From the NCBI GenBank assembly GCA_964444795.1, contig CAYUIQ010000018.1:1-57746 (forward strand): DNA of 57,746 nucleotides, read 5' to 3'. The DNA is from JABMRP01 sp964444795. Its GTDB lineage: Bacteria; Planctomycetota; Planctomycetia; Pirellulales; Thermoguttaceae. This document shows, in pieces, positions 23,481 through 32,034 of the stretch (position 1 is its first letter; every line of letters starts with the position of its first letter). The translations under genes and the position numbers were made by a program. Under the pieces are notes generated by a model. It made no database searches. It was not told the DNA's origin and saw nothing but the letters and a program-made list of their open reading frames with translations.

Positions 23481-26075
23481 TTACTTGCCGGTCATCCTCA
23501 AAACGAGATTGCCGTCCTCAAGCGTCACGCGCTGACGGCCGACAACGGCCGCATCGCCTTCGGTCTTGATTTTCGGCGCCGTTTCGGCCGTGGGGAAGTG
23601 AAAGGTGAGCGTCTTGCCGCCGAGTTTCACCGTTTGCCCCTCGGCCTTGCCGGTGGTCACGAGCATGACGTCGGCGCCGCTTGAGCCGGTGAAGTCCACC
23701 GCGAAACAAGTGCCGTCGGAGAGGGTCAACGAACTCGACTGACCGCGCGGCGAGGTTGACCAGTGTTTGGTCGGCCCGCCCTTGACGCTGCCCCATCTAA
23801 GGTGTTTGCCCACCGTGTTTAGACACAGCGCGCTGTCGGGCTTGGCACTCATGTATCCTTGGGTTCGGTTGGTCAGCACGGTGATCACCGTGTCGTCGGC
23901 GTCCCGCCAACGGTTGCGCCAGGCGTAAAATCCGCACGACGAATCACGGTAGCACAGGGGCAATACGTCGGCCGGGTTTCTTTCCTTTACGTCCAGCGGC
24001 CAGTTGACCAGCGAGCAGACACTGGCGTGCGGATAACGGCTCACCGTGTCGTAAGGTGCTCCGGCGGCCGTGTCGGATGGGAGCAGGAAATGGTTGTAGT
24101 ACCACTTCATGGCCGCCTTCTGCGGTTCAGTCACTCCGGCCAATCCGATGCCGAAGTATCCGCCGCCGCTGAGCCCCTGGCGAGACCACACATTGTGTCC
24201 GTAGGCGCCGCGAATCGGCCAGAAATCGGGCCGCCCGTCGCGCACGACCGTCTGATAGATCCACTTCAGGGCAATCATCCGCGCATTGGGGCGCTCGACG
24301 TTGACGAAGTCTTTTCCCCCGGCGTTCTTCCACGCCTGAAGCGCGGTGAGGTAGGCAATGTGCGATGCCATGGAGCCGGTGCCGTCGCCCTCGGCGAAGA
24401 AGCCGCCATCGCCGAAACCTTCGCTGATGTTACGGACCATGCTCTGCTCGGCAATGGCCAGCAGGGTATTGATCCGCTTCTGGTCCACGAATTTCTCGCC
24501 GCTGACCGCCAACAGCGCCAGCGACGCGCCGCCGACCTGCATACCGAAGTGGTTGCTTCCGGGCGGCATCGTACCACGGGCCAGCGATTCGAGCGTCGAT
24601 GGCTTTTTCTCCTTTGCCGTGGAACTGGCTTCGCCATATTCGGCGATGGCGCGGCCGAACTTCTCCCGGGTGGCCGTGTCCCAGCCGTCGTAGCACAGGT
24701 CGTAGCCGACGGCATACCAGCCGACCGTCGGACCTCCCCGCAGTGGCCCGCCGGGACCGCGGAAGCTGTAGCGATCGTCCCGGTCACGGGTGCCAGCCAG
24801 TGCCTTCTCGAAGCATTGCTTGCCGAACTGAGCGTATTTCTTGTCCCCGGTCAGTTGGTACAACAGTCCGTAACCCGCGGCATGACTGATCGTGTAGACG
24901 CCCGGTGTGTCCACCGTCGTGTTCTTGTATCCCCCGCCCATGTAGGCGTGCGTGGCGGGACTGAAGACCGTGGTCATCGTTTCGCCGTCCTTGCCGTCCA
25001 GCAGATAGCGCAGACGCTTGATCATCGCCTGGCCCTCGGGCGTTTGCGCCTTCTTGCGCAGTGCCGGCAGGTCGCTCTTGCGGAAGAGCAATCGAGGATG
25101 TTCGCCGGCGGCCGGCGGTTTGAAGCCCTTGATCGGTACGAACCACGGACGGTCGTCGGTTTTCAAACGGGCGATTCCTTCCGACCAACTGCCGTCGAAG
25201 CTTCCCTCGAACTGGACGTCGGGCTTGCCGTCGATTTTCACCGTCAGCTTGTAGGTGCCGATCATCACCTCGTCCATCAACTGCCCGTCAAGGTCGAAGA
25301 CGTACTGGCAAGGCTCCATGTCCAGCGTTTTCGTGGGCACGGTGATGTGTGCCGTCAGCCGGTCGACGTCGGCGGTGGCCGTGTTGCCTTCGGCCGTAAA
25401 CGCTGTCCTGCCGTAGGCCCGGAACTTCTGGCTGTACAGCCCGCGGCTCGTGGAGGCCAGTTTTCCGCTTTCCAGCCCCAGCCAGAGGACCATGCACCGG
25501 TTGCCGTACTTCGGATCTCCGCCGACCAGCGAGCCTTGCATCTTGCACTCGAAGGTGACCGGCTTGGGAAGGGCCGCTTGGATGTGCGGTTTGGCGAACC
25601 CGCTGACGCGTCCTCCCTTGCCGAAGTCGCGAGTCGATTCGTCTTTACTGTTGACGGCGACCACTTTGTACGTGCCTTCCATCTTGTCGTCGCCTTTCAG
25701 CGAGGCGTCGATGTCGAAGACGATCGTATAGCTCTTGTGATCCAGCGGCACCCAGAGGTCGGGCGTCATGTGCATCGTGAACTGGCCCTTCATCTTCCCG
25801 TCCGTAATGGGCACGCCGGGCAGGTCGCCGCAGTACCAACTCCGGTTGTACGTCTTCCCGCCTGGCCGGTCCGGATCGCGCGAGCTGCCCACCACGCCGA
25901 TCCACTGCCCGTCGCGTTCCCTCCCGTACAGATATACGGGCTTTGTTCCGCCTTTGAAGAAGTTGCTGAGTTGAATCTCCCAGCGCCGCTCGGGCTGTTG
26001 TCCCGCTGCCGCCTTGGTTGCCAGCAGAATCATCATCCCCGCGATCAGCCAAGGGGCAAAACGTGTCTTGCTCAT
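23481..26075 (-). CDS. Secreted heparinase-like protein with an N-terminal beta domain
   Basis: An 864-aa product from ATG 26075, which has AAGGAG 9 bases upstream; a longer open frame to 26165 lacks a start signal. Signal peptide RFAPWLIAGMMILLATKAAAG. Residues about 30-330 hold two beta-rich repeats (YTIVFDIDASLKGDDKMEG and CQYVFDLDGQLMDEVMIG are similar to each other). At about 345 the heparinase/alginate-lyase-type opening HPRLLFRKSDLPALRKKAQ leads into an alpha-toroid (GVYTISHAAGYGLLYQLTGD; ...NHFGMQVGGASLALLAVSG). The C-terminal third is a beta-sandwich. Likely an extracellular lyase or lyase-related protein; I cannot pin the catalytic tyrosine or histidine. Confidence 0.65.
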   Translation of the reverse strand: MSKTRFAPWLIAGMMILLATKAAAGQQPERRWEIQLSNFFKGGTKPVYLYGRERDGQWIGVVGSSRDPDRPGGKTYNRSWYCGDLPGVPITDGKMKGQFTMHMTPDLWVPLDHKSYTIVFDIDASLKGDDKMEGTYKVVAVNSKDESTRDFGKGGRVSGFAKPHIQAALPKPVTFECKMQGSLVGGDPKYGNRCMVLWLGLESGKLASTSRGLYSQKFRAYGRTAFTAEGNTATADVDRLTAHITVPTKTLDMEPCQYVFDLDGQLMDEVMIGTYKLTVKIDGKPDVQFEGSFDGSWSEGIARLKTDDRPWFVPIKGFKPPAAGEHPRLLFRKSDLPALRKKAQTPEGQAMIKRLRYLLDGKDGETMTTVFSPATHAYMGGGYKNTTVDTPGVYTISHAAGYGLLYQLTGDKKYAQFGKQCFEKALAGTRDRDDRYSFRGPGGPLRGGPTVGWYAVGYDLCYDGWDTATREKFGRAIAEYGEASSTAKEKKPSTLESLARGTMPPGSNHFGMQVGGASLALLAVSGEKFVDQKRINTLLAIAEQSMVRNISEGFGDGGFFAEGDGTGSMASHIAYLTALQAWKNAGGKDFVNVERPNARMIALKWIYQTVVRDGRPDFWPIRGAYGHNVWSRQGLSGGGYFGIGLAGVTEPQKAAMKWYYNHFLLPSDTAAGAPYDTVSRYPHASVCSLVNWPLDVKERNPADVLPLCYRDSSCGFYAWRNRWRDADDTVITVLTNRTQGYMSAKPDSALCLNTVGKHLRWGSVKGGPTKHWSTSPRGQSSSLTLSDGTCFAVDFTGSSGADVMLVTTGKAEGQTVKLGGKTLTFHFPTAETAPKIKTEGDAAVVGRQRVTLEDGNLVLRMTGK

Positions 26076-26133
26076 CGTGTTCTCCTTATTTGTGTCGAGG
26101 AACGTCTCACCGTCCAAGCCATGGTTGGCTGTT

Positions 26134-26165
26134 AGTATACCGTTTTCCTTGTTGCGGCGAAGCAA
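26134..26165 (-). promoter_or_regulatory. Possible promoter upstream of the 23481-26075 gene
   Basis: On the minus strand TTGCTT (26165-26160) and TATACT (26139-26134) occur about 60 bases upstream of ATG 26075, but the 20-base spacer is longer than ideal. Sequence-only, weak. Confidence 0.25.
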
Positions 26166-26177
26166 ACTGCGGGGCCG

Positions 26178-29100
26178 TTACTCCCCGAAGCAACGCACGG
26201 TGCCGTCTTCACACGATGCGTAGAGCCGGCCGCCGGCCACCGCCAGGCCGTTGTTGACCACGGCGGAATCGATTTCGAGACTACCCAGCGGTTTGCCGTC
26301 GGGCAGCGCCACGGCGAGTATCCGACCGGGGATCGGCTCGCCCTTGACGTCCCGCGTTATCATCCGAGTACCGTTGCCCCAAGGGATCGGCTTCCGGCCC
26401 TCGGCCGACAGATAGGCGGTCGAGCCGGCGACGACCAGCGAATCCAGCTCGTCCATGCCCGGCAGAAATGCTCGGGGTTTGACGTCCGAAAGCCGCAATC
26501 GCTTCAATCGTTCGTCAACGGCTCCACTCGGCAAGCGCGGCGGGTCGATCCACCAGAGATGCGTCCCGCGGATGTAATGGTCCTGCTCGTCACGCTCGCC
26601 GCCCGGTTTGGCGATCACCGCCCGGGCGCCGTCGTGAACGATCCGCATCCGCCCGCCGCGATGGTCGCCGATGGTCAACCCGGCAAGCCGCATCGTCCAT
26701 CCACCGGAGCTGTGCGGTCCGCCTCGGGCTTCGAATTCCATGTCCAGAAACGGAAATCGTTCGCCATAGACGATGGGTGTCCAGTGGGCGAATCCTTCTT
26801 GGTTGTCGGGGCCGCTGAAGTCGGCCGTTTCCCCCGAGGTGGGATCCAGAATCACACGGGCGGTCCGCACGAAATGCTGGCTGCAGGACGGCAAGTCGAC
26901 GTTGCGAACCCGGGTGACGTGGTACTGGCCGTTGCTCTTGTTCGGTTCGGCAAGTGGGTGCGTGTCGTCGGCAATTCGCTGCTTGAGAGCTTCGCCGGTG
27001 AAACTCTTCCAGGGTCGTTCGGGGCGGAAGAGGCGGCGTTTCCAGCGTGCCTCGCCAGTGGCCAGATCGAGGCCCCAGACCCAAACGCCGCCGTCCACTT
27101 CGCCGTGATAGCCGGCACTGGCAATTACTGTGTCACCGACCACCGGCAAAGACCCGTGCAAAGGCCACGCCGACTCGACCTGCCCGTAGGCCAGGATAAA
27201 CCGTTGCGTCGGCGCGGCCAGGAACGTCCAGGCCGGCTCTCCCGTCTTGACGTCGAGGCAATGTACCTGTCCGCCGCGCGTGCCGAAAACGATCCGCCCG
27301 CGGCAAAACGTGGGCGGGTTAAACACGCGTCCGTCCGTGCTATAACTCCAGCGCTGCCGGCCCGTCTGTTCGTCCAGTGCCACGACTCGGCGGCCATCGC
27401 GATCGGCAACGATCACCAGCCCGTCGGCGACGATCGGCGATGTGGTCGGGCCGTTGTAGAGACCGCTGTGGAGCCAGTCTCGCCTGACACCCTCGACATC
27501 CGGCGTCAGCGGCTTGCCCACCTGGGTCTTCCAAAGCGGCTTGAGGCGAGCGGGGCCTTTCGCTCCCGTCCAAGCCCGCCGGTCGCCCGTGGCCAAATAG
27601 ACGGGCCAGTCGCCCTTGGCCGCCGCGCTGGCCAGCGAAGTGGCCGCGGGTCCGCGCGTCAGGCGTTCTTCGTCGGGCAGTTCTTGCGGCTCTTCTTCCC
27701 GCCGTAGCGCCATGTTGCCGCGGATCATGAAGAAACAACCACACCCGCTGCCGTGATGGTAGGTCATGCCGTAGGCCGGCGTGCTCCGTCCGCCGCATTG
27801 ACCGCGGGCGATGTCGCGCCGCGTCCACTTCGGCTCCGGGCCGCTGATATCGAAGTAGTTGCCGAACCCGGCGGTGACGAGATTCGCCGTGCATGTGCCG
27901 GTATCGCAACGGGCGTTCCCACCGGTGCTCCCGAACGCCAACAACTTGCCCGTGGCCTGGTCGATGCGCGCCCATTGATGCCCGTATGTGAAGATCGTGC
28001 CGTCGTCGAGGAGGAACATGTCGAACATCTCCCCGCCGGCGATCTTCTTCGCCTCGGGATCGTAGTCCGGCATCGTGACGGTGTACCAGAGTTGCTTCCC
28101 GGAGCGAGCGTCGTGGCAGAGGACCATGGACGGGCCGCCGCCGTTGGCATCGCAAGCAAACAGCAGAAACAGCCGCCCGTCCTTGTAGGCGGCGACGTGG
28201 TAGACGATCTTGCGTGCATTGGCTTGCCAGGCCGGATTGCCGTGCCGGGGGTAATGGTTTTCGCCGTGCAACTGTTCGAGCCGCGGGTCGCGCTCTACCC
28301 GCCACAGTTCGTTGCCGGTCTTCAGATCCACCGCCACGATGTGGTCCACCACCGGTGCCGGATAACGTCCGCCGAAGAGTCCCTTCCACTTGCCGCGCCG
28401 CTGGGCATCCTCGGGCGAAGGGCCTTCCAGCACGATCACCCGCCCCAGATCGGCCGCGATGATCGGGCGGTACAGATCGCCGCGATCCTCGGCCGCCTCG
28501 TACGACCAACGCAACTCGTCGGTCCGGGCGTCGAAGCAGCGGAGTTCCCTGCCGGCCGCTTGCACCACGAGACCGTCGTGATAGTTGAATTGCGGCTGGG
28601 CGCTCCACTTATACGGCCCGTCGCGAAGATCCCGCGACGACTGATAGACTCGGACCAGTTCTCCGGAACCCGGATCGAAATGACCGATACGCGCCGACTC
28701 CTCGCCGTCGTCGACCATCCGCAGAAGCCGGCCGTCGGCCAGAATCATGGGCTTGGTTTTCACCGAACTTGGCGCGCCTCGGTACACCGGCTCGATCTTC
28801 TGCCAGAGCAGCACACCGCTGTGTGCGTCTCGCCCTTCGACGACCAACCTTCGCCGGTCCTTGTCGGCCGACTGGGTGTAGTTCCACTCGCTCACCGCAA
28901 TCCCGTCGCTAAGCCGATAACCGTTGGCACCGTTGCTGTCTTGCAGACGCGGCCCAGCGATGAACCGCAGTGCGTTGGGTACGCCGATGGCCGTGTCCCG
29001 GGAAACCGCGTTGCCGTCCGGTCCATGGAAGAAGTGCGTCCACTCGTCCATTCCTGTCGGCATCGGCTTCTCCAGCGAGCGCCAGCGGCTGCCGGTTCCG

Positions 29101-29531
29101 ATCAACGCTCTGCCACGAACGGGTGCCAGCACGCGACGCACTTCGTCTTCGGATAGTGCCACGGGCAATGAATCCGCAGGCAATGAATCGAGGTCCGCCA
29201 CAACCAGATTGGCCATGTGATCGCCCAACGGCAGCCTCGGCGCGGTCTGCCACACCGCGACCGTAACCAGCCCGGAAAGCTTGGCCTCCTCGACCGCATC
29301 TCGTATGCGCCGACTCGACGCCTCATCCGGCGCGATGCTCAAGACCAACCAACGTCCGGTGTGTGCGAGTTCGATCTCCTCTGCGCCGTCGCTGCTGCCG
29401 ACGAACACGGCCAGTCCGCCGGTCAAGGTCGCGTTGGAGACCGCGTTGCGCGTCGCCGCATCATCCGCTTCTACGTCCGCGGTCCACGCCACGGCAATCC
29501 CCAAGATGAAACGTCCAATCCTGACCATCAT
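26178..29531 (-). CDS. Exported protein: methyltransferase-like domain fused to a PQQ beta-propeller
   Basis: A 1117-aa protein. The ATG at 29531 is chosen because AAGGGAG precedes it and a signal peptide follows (MMVRIGRFILGIAVAWTADV); the frame is open far upstream only as an antisense shadow of the divergent gene. Residues about 30-170 (LTGGLAVFVGSSDGAEEIEL, then HMANLVVADLDSLPADSLPV and MDEWTHFFHGPDGNAV) correspond to a degenerate SAM-methyltransferase-like Rossmann domain that in planctomycetes is often fused to propellers; the glycine motif here is VGSSDG. Many PQQ blades follow (AVDLKTGNELWRVERD; ALDEQTGRQRWSYSTDG; CLDVKTGEPAWTF). The C-terminal segment repeats GGRLYASCEDGTVRCFG. Role unknown; possibly binds a polymer or cofactor outside the cytoplasm. 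Confidence 0.78.
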   Translation of the reverse strand: MMVRIGRFILGIAVAWTADVEADDAATRNAVSNATLTGGLAVFVGSSDGAEEIELAHTGRWLVLSIAPDEASSRRIRDAVEEAKLSGLVTVAVWQTAPRLPLGDHMANLVVADLDSLPADSLPVALSEDEVRRVLAPVRGRALIGTGSRWRSLEKPMPTGMDEWTHFFHGPDGNAVSRDTAIGVPNALRFIAGPRLQDSNGANGYRLSDGIAVSEWNYTQSADKDRRRLVVEGRDAHSGVLLWQKIEPVYRGAPSSVKTKPMILADGRLLRMVDDGEESARIGHFDPGSGELVRVYQSSRDLRDGPYKWSAQPQFNYHDGLVVQAAGRELRCFDARTDELRWSYEAAEDRGDLYRPIIAADLGRVIVLEGPSPEDAQRRGKWKGLFGGRYPAPVVDHIVAVDLKTGNELWRVERDPRLEQLHGENHYPRHGNPAWQANARKIVYHVAAYKDGRLFLLFACDANGGGPSMVLCHDARSGKQLWYTVTMPDYDPEAKKIAGGEMFDMFLLDDGTIFTYGHQWARIDQATGKLLAFGSTGGNARCDTGTCTANLVTAGFGNYFDISGPEPKWTRRDIARGQCGGRSTPAYGMTYHHGSGCGCFFMIRGNMALRREEEPQELPDEERLTRGPAATSLASAAAKGDWPVYLATGDRRAWTGAKGPARLKPLWKTQVGKPLTPDVEGVRRDWLHSGLYNGPTTSPIVADGLVIVADRDGRRVVALDEQTGRQRWSYSTDGRVFNPPTFCRGRIVFGTRGGQVHCLDVKTGEPAWTFLAAPTQRFILAYGQVESAWPLHGSLPVVGDTVIASAGYHGEVDGGVWVWGLDLATGEARWKRRLFRPERPWKSFTGEALKQRIADDTHPLAEPNKSNGQYHVTRVRNVDLPSCSQHFVRTARVILDPTSGETADFSGPDNQEGFAHWTPIVYGERFPFLDMEFEARGGPHSSGGWTMRLAGLTIGDHRGGRMRIVHDGARAVIAKPGGERDEQDHYIRGTHLWWIDPPRLPSGAVDERLKRLRLSDVKPRAFLPGMDELDSLVVAGSTAYLSAEGRKPIPWGNGTRMITRDVKGEPIPGRILAVALPDGKPLGSLEIDSAVVNNGLAVAGGRLYASCEDGTVRCFGE

Positions 29532-29564
29532 GTAAGTCTCCCTTCCGCTGAGGCCGCTGGATGG

Positions 29565-29593
29565 ATTATCAACATTCTGGTTTCCGGTGCCAA
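29565..29593 (-). promoter_or_regulatory. Predicted sigma70-type promoter for the minus-strand PQQ gene
   Basis: Reading the minus strand, TTGGCA (29593-29588, five of six matches to TTGACA) is followed after exactly 17 bases by GATAAT (29570-29565, five of six matches to TATAAT). The -10 lies about 34 bases before ATG 29531. This is the best promoter match found in the window. Confidence 0.55.
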
Positions 29594-29607
29594 GTCCCGT
29601 GCGGTAT

Positions 29608-29636
29608 TTGCGTGCGGAAACGCTTCCCGGTATCAT
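29608..29636 (+). promoter_or_regulatory. Predicted sigma70-type promoter for the plus-strand PQQ gene
   Basis: TTGCGT (29608-29613), 17 bases, then TATCAT (29631-29636, five of six). It faces away from the minus-strand promoter just beside it and lies about 75 bases before ATG 29712, making a compact divergent control region. Confidence 0.4.
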
Positions 29637-29711
29637 CCTGGTACAGGCCGAAGTGTAGGGAGTTTTCCCCTCGTGCTTCATGTAGGAATCAACCGAGCTC
29701 GGAGCAGCACC

Positions 29712-31970
29712 ATGACACATGGCCGCAACAACACAGTCCTCGTTGCTTTCTTTACTGCGATTCTCTTTTTCGCGTTCGTTTGTGTGCTGGACGCCGACGA
29801 ATCGGACTGGCCGATGTTCATCGGCAACGGCAGTCGAACGCCGCCAAAGCAGGGCGCCCAACTCGTCGATGATCTCGATTCGATGCGCGTGGCGTGGGAG
29901 CTTGACCACCACATGGGCGTGGGTAAGGGTCTGTATCCCGGCACGCTGAAGACGGCCCGGGCCATGGGGATCGAGCCGTTCTACGGCGGAACGGCAAGCC
30001 CCATTGTCGCCGACGACACGGTATTTTGCACCTACTACAAGCCCGACGGCAAAGTACGCGCCGCGGTGGAAGCATGGCGCACGGTCGACGACCCGAAGTC
30101 GCTTCTGCCACCTTGGTTCTTTAGCGTCACCGCCGATGACATTGTGCTGGCCGTCGACGCCCGCAGCGGGAAGGTGAAGTGGAAAGCGGTCGAAAGGGGC
30201 AAGGGCCTCAACCGGCTCGGCCACAAACGGAGCCACTGGTGCGTCTCGCCCGCTTCTGCCAACGGCCGCGTATTCAGCATGGGTACGGCCGGTCTGCTTT
30301 ATGCCTATGATGGAAAAACGGGCAAGAAGCTTTGGGAGACGCTTGCCATGCCCGAACTCGAGGCCATGCGCCGCGAGGTTGTCGACAAAAAGAAACTCAT
30401 CTGGAACACGGGTGAAGGCTCTTCGCTGGTCGTCGCCGACGGTGTGGTCGTGGTGAGTCGACGTTCCTTGACGGGCTTCGACGCGAAGACCGGCGGGCAG
30501 CGGTGGTATTTGAAGGGCCACATCGAGTCCCCCTTCGGCACGCCGACCATCTGGCGACACAAGGGGCGCGAGTACCTGCTGGCCAATACTGGAGCCGGTG
30601 AACTGCGTCTGATCGATCCCCAAGATGGGCGAGTCCTCTGGACCGTCGACGGTCTCGGCCCGTTGCTGGGCACGCTCTCGGTAACCGGCGACGTGGTGAT
30701 CGTCAATGTCGGCGGCAAACAGGGCCAGGGCAAGTCGCAAGCCGGCCTTTTCGGAGCGTATCGACTTGCACTCGAGGGCCCCAAGAAGTTGTGGACGCTT
30801 CGAGACGAACCACGCTATCGGCACGAGTGGCATCTGGATGCGGGCCCTTCGAAGAAAGTGGCGATCCAGGACGGCCGCGCGTACATCGCGCTGTATCACC
30901 CGAAGGGCGACGACGGTCAACGGCCGCCTTGCTCGCTAATCGTTGTGGATATCGATACGGGCAAGATCTTGTCGGAACAGGAATGCGGCCGCGGGTCGCA
31001 GCCGTACACTTTCGAGAACCGCATCCTGTTGTTTCACGATCGTCACCACAGCGACCCGGTCACGGCATCGTTCTGGACGGCCGATATCACCCCTCGGAAA
31101 CTCACTGGGGACGTCGCTTTCCCACACGTTGCCATTACCGCCTACGAGGTCCCCATTCAATGGCCCTACGTCGACGGGTTGCTCTATTGCCGAACGTTGA
31201 AAGGCTTGATCTGCTACGATCTGCGGATACCACCGGCCGCGGCAAACGCTCGTGAATTGCACCTGCAAATCCCTGCCACGCTGACCGGTCGGCGGGAGAG
31301 CATGAACGTCTTGCTCTACGAGTACGAGGGGCGATTTACCCACGGCGGATACCGTGACGCTCCCATGCTGCACGCGGTTGCCGTGTCGGCCGCGCGATGG
31401 GACGGCAAGCAACTCGGCGGTACCCTTCATGTCGACCTGGAGGGAAATCATCGGCTGGAGGCCTACATGGTCGACGCAACGCTGGCCGACGCCGTCTTGG
31501 AGGGCACGGTCAGCACGACGGTGGCCGGACTAAGCAAGCCGCTTCCCGTGTCGGGCCGCGTCACTGCGGCTGAACACCAACCGGCTTGGATGCCCGATTG
31601 CACCCACGTCCTCTGGCTGGAAGAAGCGGTGTGTAACGCCGACCGCAGCCGCCAACCGATGTTTCTGTTTGTCACTGCAGCGGACGGCCGGCTGGTGCGC
31701 GTCGAGGGATTCGCAACCCGTACGACGCAAGCCCGGCCGATGGTCGATGCCCGAGAATTACAGGTCGCCGGCAACCGCCTCACCGGCCGCATCGTCGTCC
31801 GTTTTCGCCCCGACGCCTGGTCTGCCCCCTTGGCAAAATCCGGCCAGAGTGCCGCAGCCGAGTACTATTTTGATTGTCGCCTAGTAAAGACCGGCGAGGC
31901 AGGTTCGTTCACCGGCACGTACGGCGTAGCCTGGTCGCAAGCCACTCGGCTCCAAGGTAAGATTGAGTAG
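29712..31970 (+). CDS. Exported PQQ-type beta-propeller protein
   Basis: A 752-aa protein. ATG 29712 has GGAG 7-10 bases upstream and opens a signal peptide (NNTVLVAFFTAILFFAFVCV) followed by ESDWPMFIGNGSRTPPKQGA, the usual beginning of planctomycete PQQ proteins. Blades include VLAVDARSGKVKWKAVERG, LYAYDGKTGKKLWETLAMP, LTGFDAKTGGQRWYLKG and LRLIDPQDGRVLWTVDG. The C-terminal 250 residues form a different beta-rich domain. It shares the divergent control region with the methyltransferase-like/PQQ gene. No dehydrogenase cofactor ligands can be assigned, so it may be structural or binding rather than catalytic. Confidence 0.78.
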   Translation: MTHGRNNTVLVAFFTAILFFAFVCVLDADESDWPMFIGNGSRTPPKQGAQLVDDLDSMRVAWELDHHMGVGKGLYPGTLKTARAMGIEPFYGGTASPIVADDTVFCTYYKPDGKVRAAVEAWRTVDDPKSLLPPWFFSVTADDIVLAVDARSGKVKWKAVERGKGLNRLGHKRSHWCVSPASANGRVFSMGTAGLLYAYDGKTGKKLWETLAMPELEAMRREVVDKKKLIWNTGEGSSLVVADGVVVVSRRSLTGFDAKTGGQRWYLKGHIESPFGTPTIWRHKGREYLLANTGAGELRLIDPQDGRVLWTVDGLGPLLGTLSVTGDVVIVNVGGKQGQGKSQAGLFGAYRLALEGPKKLWTLRDEPRYRHEWHLDAGPSKKVAIQDGRAYIALYHPKGDDGQRPPCSLIVVDIDTGKILSEQECGRGSQPYTFENRILLFHDRHHSDPVTASFWTADITPRKLTGDVAFPHVAITAYEVPIQWPYVDGLLYCRTLKGLICYDLRIPPAAANARELHLQIPATLTGRRESMNVLLYEYEGRFTHGGYRDAPMLHAVAVSAARWDGKQLGGTLHVDLEGNHRLEAYMVDATLADAVLEGTVSTTVAGLSKPLPVSGRVTAAEHQPAWMPDCTHVLWLEEAVCNADRSRQPMFLFVTAADGRLVRVEGFATRTTQARPMVDARELQVAGNRLTGRIVVRFRPDAWSAPLAKSGQSAAAEYYFDCRLVKTGEAGSFTGTYGVAWSQATRLQGKIE

Positions 31971-32034
31971 ACGGCGGCAACCGCCCTATCGCGGTCGTCA
32001 AGTACCCCGCCCTCTGAATTCGTGAGTTGTCGAC

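Noticed and set aside
23859..26135. 758-codon plus-strand open frame over the 23481-26075 gene.
   Set aside because: Antisense shadow; no recognisable domain, start or composition of a gene.
27753..29156. 467-codon plus-strand open frame inside the PQQ gene.
   Set aside because: Arg/Val/Ala-rich antisense shadow of PQQ repeats.
29217..29711. 165-codon upstream extension of the plus-strand PQQ gene.
   Set aside because: No signal peptide at its start, overlaps the divergent promoter region and antisense to the other gene; ATG 29712 has a ribosome site and signal peptide.
29532..30920. 463-codon upstream extension of the minus-strand PQQ gene (1580-aa open frame).
   Set aside because: It lies entirely antisense to the 29712-31970 gene, has shadow-like composition and no ribosome site; the signal peptide and promoter support ATG 29531.
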